64,000 nucleotides of DNA from Trichobilharzia regenti (GCA_944472135.2 OX235262.1:82682903-82746902), one strand, 5' to 3'; numbered from the stretch's first letter, positions 1 through 10,850 are shown. Notes: generated by a model from the sequence alone, not told the origin. Program-made: numbers and translations.

Positions 1-224
1 TATTAAAAGCTTTGGAGCTTGGAATCTAGCTTTCACTTACTTAATAACATTATTTCCGGATCACACTTATGAAAGCATATAGCAGGAAAAGTTAAATAAG
101 AATTTATTATGCAGACAATACATGTTCAGAAATACTTATGATTCATTCTACGTTGTGTTTGATGTCTGTTGTCCTAAAGCGCCGAAACACAATGATTCAT
201 TTCGGTTTATTTCAATATTCCGTA

Positions 225-1140
225 TTATTATCCTTGTCTTCTTCAGTTCCTAGAGGAACACGTGACTCCAACCGCACGTGTCCAATGCGTTTGATTCTCT
301 TCCAACGTTTTCACCTGGTTCCACATCTGCCCACATGCTTTCATCTCCTCTTTGCACGACCTCCTCCATGTCACCCTCACACCGACAACCAACTCGCCAA
401 TTCCCATTCAGGTTACACTCGATCGATGGCCTGGCGTGTGATGTCACTTAATGGTTTTCCTTCTCAGAGTATGGCCAATCCACCTCCATCTCTTCCTGCA
501 TATTTGTTGTACAATTGGCTCCCCGTTGATTCGCTTGCAGAGATTCCACCCTGTTGCTGATCTTTTCTCGCTATCTGATCTTGAGTATTGAGCGAAGAGA
601 GCTGTTGATGAAAATCTTTAGTTTGTTCGAAGTGCCCTTCGTGACGCGGCGCCAAGTCTCTGATCCATATGCAGTGACAGTGATTTCACACTGGAGTTGA
701 AAATTCGTATCTTATTCTTCACGCTGAGTGTTGCTGATCCCCACACTGCCTTGAGAGTAATGAAAACTGGCCTTGCTTCCCCGATCCTCTCTTTGATACC
801 CTAATCACTTCCTATGGCCTGTAGTTGAAACGATGCTTCTTAGGTAGGCAAAGGAGGTTGCTTCTCTCAGACTTCTCTCAATTATGCTGGCTGATTGTTG
901 TCTGTTGTTGTTTTCCATGAGTCTTCATCACCTCTGTTTTCTCTGTGTTCACCTGAAGTCTCTCCTATCTTTCATGTTTCTTCCGCCAACTTGTTGCTTT
1001 TCGCTTACATATCTTCCACTTTGTGGGAATCCAGACGTACATCGTCGGCGAAACCCAGGCCCTGCAAGTATTTTGTGCAGGTCCACTTTATGCCTGTTTC
1101 CTCGTTGCCCGCTGTTTCTCTGTCTAATATTCCTTATTAG
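225..1140 (-). mobile_element. RTE-type LINE, antisense 3' fragment (decayed)
   Basis: Read on the minus strand, this stretch follows the 3' half of the RTE element at 1162-4409. It starts near the FADD region of the reverse transcriptase (around 1020-1060) and ends with the LINE tail (minus strand ...GGAACTGAA at about 240). The minus-strand peptide at 464-655 retains pieces of the thumb and C-terminal region (HQQLSSLNTQDQIAR) that align by eye with the QTFINNCLRSILKIRW stretch of the full-length copy. There are many frameshifts and stops, so it is a dead 5'-truncated copy. The younger RTE element inserted just beyond its 5' end. Confidence 0.85.
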
Positions 1141-1373
1141 ATAAATTTATGTCATATGGCAACCTCGCCAGATACTAGCTTGCTAGGCTACTAGCTTACT
1201 AGTTTTCTCGCCGGTCCCAAGCCCGGGTAAAGAGGGAGGGTTGGGGCGTGGTGCTAGCAACTCCACCCCTGTAAAACAACCAAATCGCTACAGAAACTTC
1301 AACGAATAAATATATTAAAAATTCTAAAAACATAAGCAATAGCCTTACTTTTCGCTGGAATCGGGGAAGTGAA

Positions 1374-3122
1374 ATGACGCAGGCTGGTGAAAGCCTTCGG
1401 GAAGCCAGTCAGCCGATGTGCCTTCTTTCGATGAAAGCAAAAGTAAGGATGGGTACCTGGAATGTTCGCACAATGTACGAAACTGGAAAGGCTGCCCAGA
1501 TAGCCGCTGAAATGAGAAGGTACAGAATAGAAGTGTTGGGAATCTGCGAGAGCAGATGGAACGGAACTGGAAGGTGCCAACTACCTACTGGAGAGACAGT
1601 AATCTTTTCCGGCCACCTAGAGGACAACCATGAGCACACCGAGGGAGTGGCCATCATGATGTCACCAACAGCAACCAAAGCTCTCATGCAGTGGGAACCA
1701 ATCTCCTCCAGGATAATGACAGCCAGGTTCAACTCAAAAGGAAGGAAAGTTACAGTCATTCAATGCTATGCGCCTACAAACGTCTCAGAACAAGAGAAGA
1801 AGGAGGCGTTCTACAGACAACTACAAGCAATAATGGACAACGTCCCAAATGGCGATATCAAAATCCTGATGGGCGACATGAATGCGAAGCTGGGAGGAGA
1901 CAACACAGGAAGAGAACTCACCATGGGTCGTGAGGCCCTCGGCGAAATGAACGACAATGGTGAACTCTTCTCAGACTTCTGCGCCTTCAATGATTTGGTG
2001 ATTGGTGGTAGTGTGTTCAAACACAAGGATATACACAAGACGACATGGATTTCACCAGATGGAAACACCAAGAATCAAATAGACTTCATCTCAATTTCAA
2101 GAAAGTGGAGACGGAGCCTACTGGACACAAGGTCAAGGAGAGGAGCAGATGTGGGTTCAGACCACTATCTAGTAGAAGGGACTTTCAAGGTGAAACTAAA
2201 AGCCTCGAGGATAGCTGGGGATAGGCCACAATGCAAGTTCAACACTCAATTACTGAAGGACACAACCACAAAAGACACTTTCACTGCAACTGTCAGAGCA
2301 AAGCAGGAAACACTACGCGACATCACTGAAGAATCATGCGTGGAAGAACATTGGAAGTCTCTGAAGGCGATTCTCAACGAAACGTGTTCAACGGTTCTAG
2401 GAAGAAAGAAGAGACAAGACAAGGAATGGCTCTCAACGGACACTTGGAAATTAATAGAAGAGAGGAGAATGGTGAAAGAGAAAATGATTCAATGCAAGGA
2501 CGGACAGGAGAAGGAGACGATGAGCTCAACTTACAAAGCATTGGACAAAGAAGTGAAGAAGAGTGCTAGGAAGGACAAAAGACGATTCTACGACAATCTA
2601 GCTACTGAAGCTGAAAAGGCAGCAGGCAAAAGGGACCTGAGGACACTATATCAGATAACCAAATCTCTATCCGGGAAGAGATCAACACAAGCGAAACCTA
2701 TAAAAGACAGCCAAGGGAACCCAATTACCAAGGAAGAAAAACAGATTAAACAATGGGCGGATCACTTCAAAGGACTCTTGAACCGACCATCACCTGCAAC
2801 CCGTCCAGAAATACCAACAACAGCGCACACACAACTGCAAGTTGACACCAATCCTCCAACGAGAGCTGAAGTCTTGAACGCAATCAAACTTCTGAAAGCT
2901 GGAAAAGCAGCCGGACCAGATGGAATACCCCCTGAAGCACTGAAAGCGGACCCAGAGACTACAGCAGACATGCTGACTCCATTATTGCAAAAGGTCTGGA
3001 AGGAGGGAAAGGTGCCTACTGACTGGAGGAAAGGTTACCTCGTGAAACTACCAAAGAAGGGCGACTTAGGCCTCACTCTGCAAGAACTGGCGAGGAATCA
3101 TGCTCCTATCGACGCCAAGTAA
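1374..3122 (+). pseudogene. RTE ORF, first part: AP endonuclease and RT N-terminus (frameshifted)
   Basis: 582 codons from ATG 1374. A second in-frame ATG at about 1449 directly precedes GTWNVRTMYETGKAAQ, the start of the endonuclease fold. Endonuclease motifs in order are GICESRWNGTG (catalytic Glu), CYAPTNVSEQ, MGDMNAKLGGDN (Asp/Asn) and SDHYLVEG (terminal Asp-His). The linker is Lys/Glu-rich, and RT begins near residue 500 with KAGKAAGPDGIPPEAL and LVKLPKKGDLG. At about 3074 the reading frame shifts: compared with the expected continuation there are four extra bases (CTCACTCTGC where CTCTGC would keep frame). The product therefore ends at a stop at 3120-3122 and the main RT domain is read in another frame. 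Confidence 0.92.
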
Positions 3123-4401
3123 AATCCTGAGTCGCATCATCCTGGAGAGATTAAAGGACGCACTGGAGACAGAACTCCGACCAGAACAAGCTGGATTCAG
3201 GAAAGGCAAATCATGTACTGACCAAATTGCAACTCTACGCATCATCATCACAGAACAAAGCATGGAATGGCAATCAAACCTCTACCTCAACTTTATAGAC
3301 TTTGAGAAGGCCTTCGACAGCGTTGATCGTGAAGTAATTTGGAAATTACTCGAGTACTATGGCGTACCCCAAATATTCATCAACCTTATTCAACAGCTGT
3401 ACGACAACGGCACATGTCAAGTGATCCACAACGGAAAACTCAGCGAGGCGTTTGGAGTAAACACAGGAGTCAGACAAGGGTGCTTATTATCACCAATGAT
3501 ATTCCTAATTGTGGTGGACTGGATTATGCGTCAGACAGTGGGAAACGAGAAGACAGGAATATCCTGGACCGACGTGAAGAACCTAGAAGACCTGGATTTC
3601 GCGGATGATTTATGTTTGATGTCACACACAATCGAAGACTTACAAGCGAAAACCGACAAACTGGTCGAAGAAGCAGCAGCGAAGACAGGACTCCAGGTGA
3701 ACATAGACAAGACGGAGGTTATGAAAATAACCAACCAACAACAGCAACAACATCCAACGTCAATCACCATCAACGGGAGGGATTTGAAAGAGGTTACTTC
3801 ATTCACTTATCTAGGGAGCATTGTCTCAACTACAGGAGGAGCGGACGAGGATGTCAAATCGAGAATCGGGAAGGCGAGAAACACATTCATCAGCCTGAAA
3901 TCAATCTGGAAATCTTCGTCACTCAGCATCACCAACAAAATTCGGATTTTCAATACAAACGTAAAGTCAGTCAGTCTTCTATACGGATCAGAAACTTGGC
4001 GGGTCACAAAGAATATTTCCAAAAGGCTGCAGACCTTTATTAACAACTGTCTTCGCTCAATACTGAAGATCAGATGGCCGGAAAGAATCACCAACAAGGA
4101 ATTATGGGAACAAACAAAGCAAGAACCAATCGCCCAACAAATATGCAGGAGAAAGTGGAGATGGATCGGACACTCGCTGAGGAGACCGCTGGGTGACATC
4201 GCGCGTCAAGCCCTCGAGTGGAACCCGAAAGGGAAGCGGCGTGTGGGACGTCCAAGGGTGACATGGAGGAGATCGTGTGAAGAGGAGTTGAAAGAATATG
4301 GATTAACATGGATGCAGGCGAAAAGTATAGCAGAAGACAGAAGAAAATGGAGACGTGCAGTTGAAGCCCTATGTTCCACTAGGAACCCAAGGAAGCATTA
4401 A
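3100..4401 (+). pseudogene. RTE ORF, second part: reverse transcriptase palm/thumb and C-terminal region
   Basis: A 433-codon open frame continuing the element after the frameshift; its ATG at 3100 is internal to the ancestral ORF and probably not a natural start. RT motifs are ELRPEQAGFRKGKSC, LNFIDFEKAFDSVDRE (catalytic Asp), GVRQGCLLSPMIF, LDFADDLCLM (FADD catalytic pair) and FTYLGSIVSTTGG. The C-terminal region has the RTE-type KWRWIGHSLRR and KGKRRVGRPRVTW. It ends 8 bases before the terminal repeat. Only the four-base insertion upstream visibly separates it from the endonuclease frame, so this copy is recent but not autonomous as it stands. Confidence 0.93.
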
Positions 4402-4422
4402 TAATAATAATGTCATATGGCA

Positions 4423-4729
4423 CACAGTAATACATTATTGATAACTGGATGACCTTTCAAGCCCAATTTATCGTTCATAATCATCTCAGCATATCCACAA
4501 GACTTCCTAACTTGCTCTCTGTAGTTTATTTTACTCCGTCCTATATCCCTATCTAACTTTTCATGTAACTAGAACTAGGCTGTTTTATTTCTGGTGAATG
4601 AATTGGGTGCTGCCAATAGTAAAGTGTATTTAAAACATCATCGAGATGCTCATATTGATTCACTGTGTTACATAAAATTTTATTTCATTGCTTCTCAGTC
4701 CTAATGGAACACAGGGATTCAAGCTAGAG
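4423..4729. other. AT-rich spacer with a possible RTE tail scrap
   Basis: No gene is visible. Around 4698-4730 the sequence CCTAATGGAACACAGGG resembles the antisense RTE tail, so this may be a very short relic of an earlier insertion. The PLE inserted into it. Confidence 0.4.
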
Positions 4730-4779
4730 CTTAGCATAGATTTGATAGTGTGAAATATTCCCATATTATGAATTAAAAG

Positions 4780-4993
4780 TCAATCTGAACGAAGAATATT
4801 CTTTTCAATAATTTCTCTTCAGGTTCTTACAATTATAAAATATAATATTTGTGGTCGTTACAATAAAGATAGCCAGGTATGCGGCGGATACATTTTTTAA
4901 CGTAGAATAACAGATTAGTTATGGGGTGTCAAAATAAATAGTCATATTTGTGTGACAAACGTGCTAGGCTGAAATCGATTAGAAATATTGTAA
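4780..4993 (-). repeat. PLE inverted terminal repeat, left copy (ORF 3' side)
   Basis: Matches the reverse complement of 7706-7913 almost base for base; one visible difference is GTGGTCGTT here against AACGATCAC there. On the minus strand it carries a hammerhead-like core: CUGAAGA, a short stem II, GAAA, a palindromic stem III and UUC before GUUCAG, at about 4783-4835. Confidence 0.9.
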
Positions 4994-5394
4994 AACGGGA
5001 GACAATAGTGGTGGTTAATCATAATGGAATTGTAGAGTGTGGGGTAGGAAAATTGACAAATCAGTTCAAGGTTATAAAAGATGTCAGGTGAGTGGCTAGT
5101 ACAAAGTGGTCTGAGTTAAGCAGGATATAGTAAGACTGGAATGAGAGGTTCATAGTGAGATAACGAATATATTAGATGAAACAGGTGGAGGCATATATTG
5201 AGAAAACAGATAATATCACTATTAGTAAGTCCGTACAAATGAAAATTCGATAGTATTGAGGGAATGTTTGCATAAAGGGCATAAATTATGACGAATAATA
5301 ATAACTGTAATAATAATATTTATAATAATAAGCAAATTAAAAAAAAACCAAGAGGCTTAAGGGGAAGGAGTACTCTTGGTGAGAAGAAAAATCT

Positions 5395-7632
5395 TCAATC
5401 CGAGGTTGGCCACGGTAGGAACAGCGTCTGGACGTGTTCCTTTTGGATACACAGTTCCGGTTTAGTCGATCTTATTGCAACAGCTTCAAATATGTGTAGG
5501 AGACGTAAGCGAACTGTACGTGATAACGACTTCGGAATTCGGTATATAACTCTGAAAGCTGTGTTGACATCGATGCGATGTCCAGTATCGACCAGGTGTG
5601 ACAGGATCGAGTTTTTTATGCACTTAATTTCCCCCCTGCTGAACCAAGCTGGTAAGTGTTCTCGAACCCGTAGACGAACCTGCCTAATCGTGCGCCCTAT
5701 ATAACTTGAACCACAGGAACAGTTGAAATGGTATATGCATGAAGAAGAGCTAAGGTTAGGTAAGGTATCTTTGAGTTGCTGGGTGAACATTGGACGGCTA
5801 GTGAAGGATAGACACAGACGTGCAGAATAGAAAGTTTTCTTGATCGCCCTGGTTAAACGTTGGGATAGAATCTCCGCAGGAGTATCTCCCTTGAATTGGA
5901 GACGTAAAAACAGAGGCTTTTTCTCCACAGTTGTCAGTTCGTGTTTACGGCTATTATAACCTATGTTGGCTTTAATGAACTTCTCTGGATATCCATTCTC
6001 GCTTAGAATGTCTCGGATGATCTGGAGTTCTTTCTCTACGCACTCTTCAGAATAAATAGACCTCGCTCTAAATGCTAAGCACCTGATTAGATTACGTTTG
6101 TATTTCATCGGTACGAAGCTAAGGAAATGTGTATACTGGGCTTTGGTCTCTAGCTTTCTAAATATGGTTCTTTTGATGGAACCATCCTCTCTTCTCGTTA
6201 GTAGGACGTCGAGGAAGTGTAAAGAGTCGTTGTATTCTCCCTTGTAGGTGAAATGGACCGCTGGGTGAGCATTATTGAAGTTGTTCAAAATCAAATCACT
6301 ATTTAACCCTTCATCGTACACTACAAAAGTGTCATCCATATAACGACAATAAAATTCCATTTTCGCTATTTCCTCTTTCAACGGACTATTTTCTAGTTTT
6401 GCTAGAAATATATTCGCGAAAATAGGTACCAGTGGGGATCCCATGGCTACTCCATCAACCTGTCTGTATATTTCATTATTAAATAGGAACTGAACATTCG
6501 TTGTGCATTTAACAAGTAGTTGTTTCAGATTACTGATAGGAATATCAGTGCACAATTTCTTTTCTACAATCTGTTCACAGATATAATCGATTGTTTCCAC
6601 TAGAGGCACATTCGTGAATAGAGATGAAACATCAAGTGATGCCATATATTCGCCAGTCGCGTTCAGGTTTTTTCTCTTATCAACAAATTGAAAGGTATCC
6701 TTGACGCTGTGCTTTACTAACTCGTTATGCAAGGGTTGAAGCAGCTGTACCAGCCACTTTTCCGTCTCGTGATAGGGTGAATGGGACATGTCTAGTATGG
6801 GGTGTAGGGGCACTCCTGATTTATGCACTTTCGGTAAACCATACATACGTGAGATGGTACTCCCTGTAGGTTTTATGTTTTCAAAAGTTTTTGGTGATAA
6901 GTAGCCTTTACCCTTCAAATCCTTTAATAAGTTTGTTATTTCTTTCTCTATTTTCTCCGTATGATCTTTCATCGCTTTCGGCTTCTGAAACTTGCTTCTG
7001 TCAGCTAGTATGGAGTTCATCTTATTGATGTAGTCCTGCTTATCCATAATTACTATCCCCGGCCCCTTATCCGGTCTGGTAATAACTATGTTTTCATTTT
7101 GTCTTAGTCTTTTAACAACTTCTCGGTTCTGTTTTGTCAATATACTATGGGGCTTATTCTTATCCTTCTGTCTATACTGATAGCAACAGTCTACCAGGGT
7201 TGATTTGAATCTTTCTAGGTCCTCATCAGAAGAGGCGACCAAGTCCCCTGTTTGTATATAGAAGTTCTCGAATTGTACATCAGTGTCAATCTGACTAATC
7301 TCCGTACGGATATCACAAAACTTAGTCCTTAGAGATAACGCTTCCAGTTGTAGTTTGTCAAGAATCACACTAGAAAAGTTATGGACGTACCTTTCTGGAT
7401 TAGCAGGAAATCTACATTCAGGAGTTCGGCTTTCTAAGCCTTTCATCAGTTGTGTTCGTTTTTTCGAGGAATTACATTCGGCGATTTCGTCGACATATTG
7501 CATAAATTGTAGTCTCATCTCTTCTGGAAGGTCGAGAAGTGCATAATTCCTTTGTGATATATTTAATTCCAATTGTGTAATGTCAGACTGTATTGATTCG
7601 AGCTGATTAAGTGCATGTCGTTTTAAAGTCAT
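5395..7632 (-). CDS. Penelope-like reverse transcriptase / GIY-YIG endonuclease polyprotein
   Basis: 745 codons, uninterrupted, from ATG at 7632. About residues 1-180 form a helical N-terminal region. RT follows with ITRPDKGPGIVIMD (about 190), GLPKVHKSGVPLHPI (about 270), ASLDVSSLFTNVPL (about 330), VDGVAMGSPLVPIFAN (about 395) and YCRYMDDTFVV (about 428, the catalytic Asp pair). The C-terminal GIY-YIG nuclease begins near residue 630 with IYHFNCSCGSSYIGRT and continues with QVRLRVREHL and ILSHLVDTGH, including the Cys pair typical of this PLE class. In PLEs the nuclease nicks the target and RT primes from it. The length and intact motifs suggest a potentially functional protein, though activity is inferred. 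Confidence 0.95.
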   Translation of the reverse strand: MTLKRHALNQLESIQSDITQLELNISQRNYALLDLPEEMRLQFMQYVDEIAECNSSKKRTQLMKGLESRTPECRFPANPERYVHNFSSVILDKLQLEALSLRTKFCDIRTEISQIDTDVQFENFYIQTGDLVASSDEDLERFKSTLVDCCYQYRQKDKNKPHSILTKQNREVVKRLRQNENIVITRPDKGPGIVIMDKQDYINKMNSILADRSKFQKPKAMKDHTEKIEKEITNLLKDLKGKGYLSPKTFENIKPTGSTISRMYGLPKVHKSGVPLHPILDMSHSPYHETEKWLVQLLQPLHNELVKHSVKDTFQFVDKRKNLNATGEYMASLDVSSLFTNVPLVETIDYICEQIVEKKLCTDIPISNLKQLLVKCTTNVQFLFNNEIYRQVDGVAMGSPLVPIFANIFLAKLENSPLKEEIAKMEFYCRYMDDTFVVYDEGLNSDLILNNFNNAHPAVHFTYKGEYNDSLHFLDVLLTRREDGSIKRTIFRKLETKAQYTHFLSFVPMKYKRNLIRCLAFRARSIYSEECVEKELQIIRDILSENGYPEKFIKANIGYNSRKHELTTVEKKPLFLRLQFKGDTPAEILSQRLTRAIKKTFYSARLCLSFTSRPMFTQQLKDTLPNLSSSSCIYHFNCSCGSSYIGRTIRQVRLRVREHLPAWFSRGEIKCIKNSILSHLVDTGHRIDVNTAFRVIYRIPKSLSRTVRLRLLHIFEAVAIRSTKPELCIQKEHVQTLFLPWPTSD

Positions 7633-7705
7633 TTTACTTTGTGGTATTCTGTTTCTACGTTATGATTTCCAATAGAGTTTAGGATATCGATTTTTCTGGA
7701 CACAA

Positions 7706-7913
7706 TATTTCTAATCGATTTCAGCCTAGCACGTTTGTCACACAAATATGACTATTTATTTTGACACCCCATAACTAATCTGTTATTCTACGTTAAAAAA
7801 TGTATCCGCCGCATACCTGGCTATCTTTATTGTAACGATCACAAATATTATATTTTATAATTGTAAGAACCTGAAGAGAAATTATTGAAAAGAATATTCT
7901 TCGTTCAGATTGA
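7706..7913 (+). repeat. PLE inverted terminal repeat, right copy (ORF 5' side)
   Basis: Reverse complement of 4780-4993. Read on the plus strand, the hammerhead-like core is near 7865-7910 (GAAC-CUGAAGA ... GAAA-AGAAUAUUCUU-C-GUUC). Because the ORF is on the minus strand, this copy is antisense to the ORF transcript while the left copy is sense. Confidence 0.9.
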
Positions 7914-7925
7914 CTTAGCATAGAT

Positions 7926-8640
7926 GTTTATGTCTTACAGATTGGTTTTGCTAGCCTCACTCAACATTCTCCCTTGACAGGGTTTTCAACCGCCTAAGCA
8001 AGGTTTTATAATACATCGGTCGGTGACGGAACCTCCGACCACGTGCAGCGTGGTTGTTGAATATGCCACAACTAAACATCGATGCACTTGTCATGTCAAA
8101 TAGATTTATCTAATCTGAAAATATATTCTACTAGAGTGGTCTATTTATACTTTAACAATATTTCATTGTTCCTATTGAAACTTGTCTTTTTTAAACAAAA
8201 TCAGTTTTATATCTTGTTGATAGATCATCAGTCACTTTTTGAATAACTATTAATTAAGTAAAAGAGGGGATAGTAGAAGTTTCATGCATTATATTTTCAT
8301 ACATTTATTCTCCCTAATGAACTTGAATAAAGCAAGAACAAAAGTTTTTGCAGAATAAAATGGTATCATCCTTTATTTGGTTGGCTTCTCATCAGCTAAT
8401 TACCGTCCAAAGACATTAATAAGTATATCCACAAGAACGATTTTAACATATTTGCACAGAGTTCGTTTTTAAACAGAAATCAACCAATAGATGTATACAA
8501 TAATAATATATAATAATAATAAACTCTTTATCCCGAACAATGATGATCATGCACAATCGAAACGTTTAGCATTACGTAACCAGCTACCAGAACAAGGAAA
8601 GACTGATAACCGCTTGTTTCTGAACGCATAAATTGGATTT
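7926..8640. other. Non-coding AT-rich spacer with a GC-rich dyad
   Basis: No ORF or recognised repeat. At 8010-8065 there is an unusually GC-rich patch with short dyads (GGTCGGTGACGG and CCACGTGCAGCGTGG) in otherwise AT-rich DNA; its nature is unknown. Short AAT runs occur at 8500-8522. Confidence 0.4.
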
Positions 8641-9660
8641 CAGGCGCTTGATAAAGATTGCTTCGGCAAACTTGAGGATAATCAACCTCCTTTGTCTATT
8701 GATAATTTTAAAGAATTTCGCAATTTCCACCTCATGAACCGCATGGAGGAGATGTCTGGTAATAGCGCTATAATAAGAATTTTTTCCCTTGAGACATAAG
8801 CTTTTCGGTAGATATTCAGAAAACTGGAGGTATACCTTTCTTTCTGTTCTCTCAGTGTAGCTACTTCCGAAGATACACGTAAATTTAATTTTACAGTTGC
8901 GGTTGACATGAGAAGGATATCTGTTGATTTTTCATTGTATCAAAGAGCAAGTTGTTTGATACACAGGAATCAGCTTAGCTGTAAGATAGGCTCTGCCTGG
9001 TGACGTCCTCCATCTTCTGTTGGCAATTGCTGTAATATCACCTTCGCAGTTAAACTGAATGTAGATCGGCATTTTCTCCACTGTGATTTGCTTGACATTT
9101 GAGCCTTCAGATCTTCCATACTTGTTAATGAATCTTTGAGGGTAACCGTTGCTTTTCAACATCTTTCCGAGAAACATAAATTCTTCCTCTAATTTATCTA
9201 TAGAGCATAATCTCCCAGCTCTGTAGTATAGATTCTTCACCAGTGCTCGTTTAAAGCTGTTTAGACAAGAACTATTAAAATGTAGGTATTGTCCTATCCA
9301 TATAGGCTTTCGGTATATTGACTTCTAGAGACTACCATTACATGACAATGTCGAGAAAATGGAACTTTCCATCATTTTCATGTTCCATAGTCAATTCACT
9401 ACTGGTATGTGCGTTGTTGAATAATCTGAGTAGGCAGGAAGTACGACTTCATTGTTGTGTACTACAAGTGTGACATCGGCATATCGACAATATTTACAAA
9501 ACAATTGCTTTTTCCTATAACCTTCAGTGTTAACTCCTTTAGGAATACCCTTATTTGACTGTATTTCATAAATGGATACAAATTTCTGGCTGTTTTCAGG
9601 TAAATCTAAACAGAAGTTCAATATAAGCGTGTTTTTCCTGTGTATTTCTGTGTCTACGTG
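8640..9660 (-). mobile_element. Degraded PLE fragment (RT C-terminal half)
   Basis: Minus-strand peptides at 9391-9621, 8932-9240 and 8682-8909 follow the order of a PLE: FCKYCRYADVTLVVHNNEVVLPAY (cognate of the RYMDDTFVV motif, with the Asp pair disrupted), then NLYYRAGRLCSIDKLEEEF and LKSNGYPQRFINKYGR, which parallel the region between RT and GIY-YIG of the intact element at 5395-7632. Several frameshifts separate the blocks and protein similarity is low, so this is an older, distinct lineage. The GIY-YIG domain is not recognisable. Confidence 0.75.
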
Positions 9661-9679
9661 TCACATAATAAGGAAATAA

Positions 9680-10462
9680 AATCCAATCAATCAAAGAAAA
9701 GTTTAATATACATATTTTTTTTTAAATGCAACTAAAATTAGACACAATCTGATAGCTTATTTATTTTAACTCTACAGGGTGTCACATATTCACATGATTC
9801 ACGTATAACTACTACTGCTGCTACGAAAGTTCATGATTGTACTATGTAAAATGGCAAATATACATGTAAAAAACACATTATCATATTTGATAGACTATGC
9901 ATAATTTTGTGTCACACTGAAAATTTCTCTTTTCCTGTATGACGTGAGCAAAAAACAAAAGAAATTGCTAGTTGGTTTCTTAATCACAATTGTACTTCAA
10001 AGAATTCAAATAACTTTATCAATGTTGTCATTTATGTTTGATAGTTAAGCTAATCCCTCAAAAATAGTGATTGGTTAAACACCCTTTTTATAAAAAGCTG
10101 AATATTATTTAAGTCATTTCGCTTTGTAAAGCGGCTAGACAATGTCAGGAATAGGCAAAATATTTTCTATTTTCGATCACTTATGCACACCACCTTAAGA
10201 TGATCAGTCAAGTCTCTTTATTTAGGTGTCTGTTAAATGAAATCCCTTGTCATGTGCATTCGACCCGACACAAAATAATAAGAATTACACATAAAAAAAC
10301 ATCTTCATCCTGAATGGATACTCATTGATCGTTCGACGCGCATACTATCACACATGAGTGAACACTGGCAGTAATAGCAATATGGAGGATTCAATAACTG
10401 AATGCCTTTACTGTGAGAGCGGTCTCCAAGCCAAAACTGTAGACAACACTTAACGTCAGTTT
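9680..10462. other. AT-rich spacer
   Basis: No coding frame, tRNA-like promoter or internal repeat was recognised here. Confidence 0.4.
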
Positions 10463-10850
10463 CAGGATTTCATCATGAGCTGACATTAGTTAGAGAACCA
10501 TTGGAAAACCTGGGAGTACTGGACAATTGTTTCGTCCTAGTTTGGGACTCTTCATCAGTACGCACCCACCGGGATGCGAACCCGGCGTTATGTCGTGAAT
10601 TGGCAGAAGTTAGAATTCAAGGACCATTGGATCGGGTCCCAGTGGCTTAATGGTATACGAGCTCACCTTGTAACCGGAAGGTCCTGGGTTCGAAACGTGG
10701 CGGTGGGTGCGTACTGCTGAAGTGTCCGAAACTAGGACGAAACAGCTGTCCAGGACTCCCAGGTTTTCCAGTGGTTCTCTAACTAATGTCAGCTCATGAT
10801 GAAATCCTGAAACCAATCAAACCCTTACAAACCAACACTTGAAAAACTTA
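10463..10850 (+). mobile_element. SINE family A, palindromic pair with hammerhead cores
   Basis: The right part (about 10590-10850) is a plus-strand tRNA-derived unit: A-box-like AGTGGCTTAATGGTATACG, B-box-like CTGGGTTCGAAAC, then the hammerhead block GUACUG-CUGAAGU-GUCC...GGAC-GAAA-CAGCUGUC at 10711-10756. Its tail (CTAATGTCAGCTCATGATGAAATCC) is the reverse complement of 10466-10490, so 10463-10590 is an inverted partial copy. In the plus unit core position 9 is U instead of A; in the inverted copy position 3 is A instead of C, so neither core is expected to be fully active. Confidence 0.85.

Larger units (their letters stand above)
1162..4409 (+). mobile_element. Near full-length RTE-clade non-LTR retrotransposon (SR2/SjR2-like)
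   Basis: The element encodes an apurinic endonuclease followed by reverse transcriptase. It ends with a short TAA-type repeat (ATTAATAATAATAA), as RTE elements do, rather than a poly-A tail. It is bounded by the 13-bp direct repeat ATGTCATATGGCA at 1149-1161 and 4410-4422, a clean target-site duplication. The 5' untranslated part (1162-1373) contains the GCCGGTCCCAAGCCCGGG segment and the stretch GCTACAGAAACTTCAA, which is also found in tRNA-headed SINEs elsewhere in the window. Apart from one frameshift in the ORF it looks young. The SR2/SjR2 assignment is family recognition, not a search result. Confidence 0.95.
4730..7925 (-). mobile_element. Complete Penelope-like element with inverted terminal repeats
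   Basis: The element lies between two copies of CTTAGCATAGAT (4730-4741 and 7914-7925), a 12-bp target-site duplication. The ends are inverted: 4780-4993 is nearly the reverse complement of 7706-7913, about 210 bp each. Outside the left repeat lie about 38 extra bases (4742-4779) with no counterpart on the right, reminiscent of the short one-sided tail known for Penelope insertions. Between the repeats is one minus-strand RT plus GIY-YIG ORF. Downstream of the ORF, within 5292-5340, is an AAT-rich tract. The near identity of the repeats and the open ORF point to recent insertion. Confidence 0.93.

Noticed and set aside
1409..1759. Minus-strand ORFs across 1.3-3.3 kb
   Set aside because: Complements of the RTE ORF, with no independent signal.
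5288..5704. 138-codon plus-strand ORF
   Set aside because: Lies antisense to the PLE polyprotein C-terminus; shadow frame.
10610..10816. 68-codon ORFs repeated at 10610 and 15392
   Set aside because: Similar translations arise because both lie in copies of SINE family A; not protein genes.
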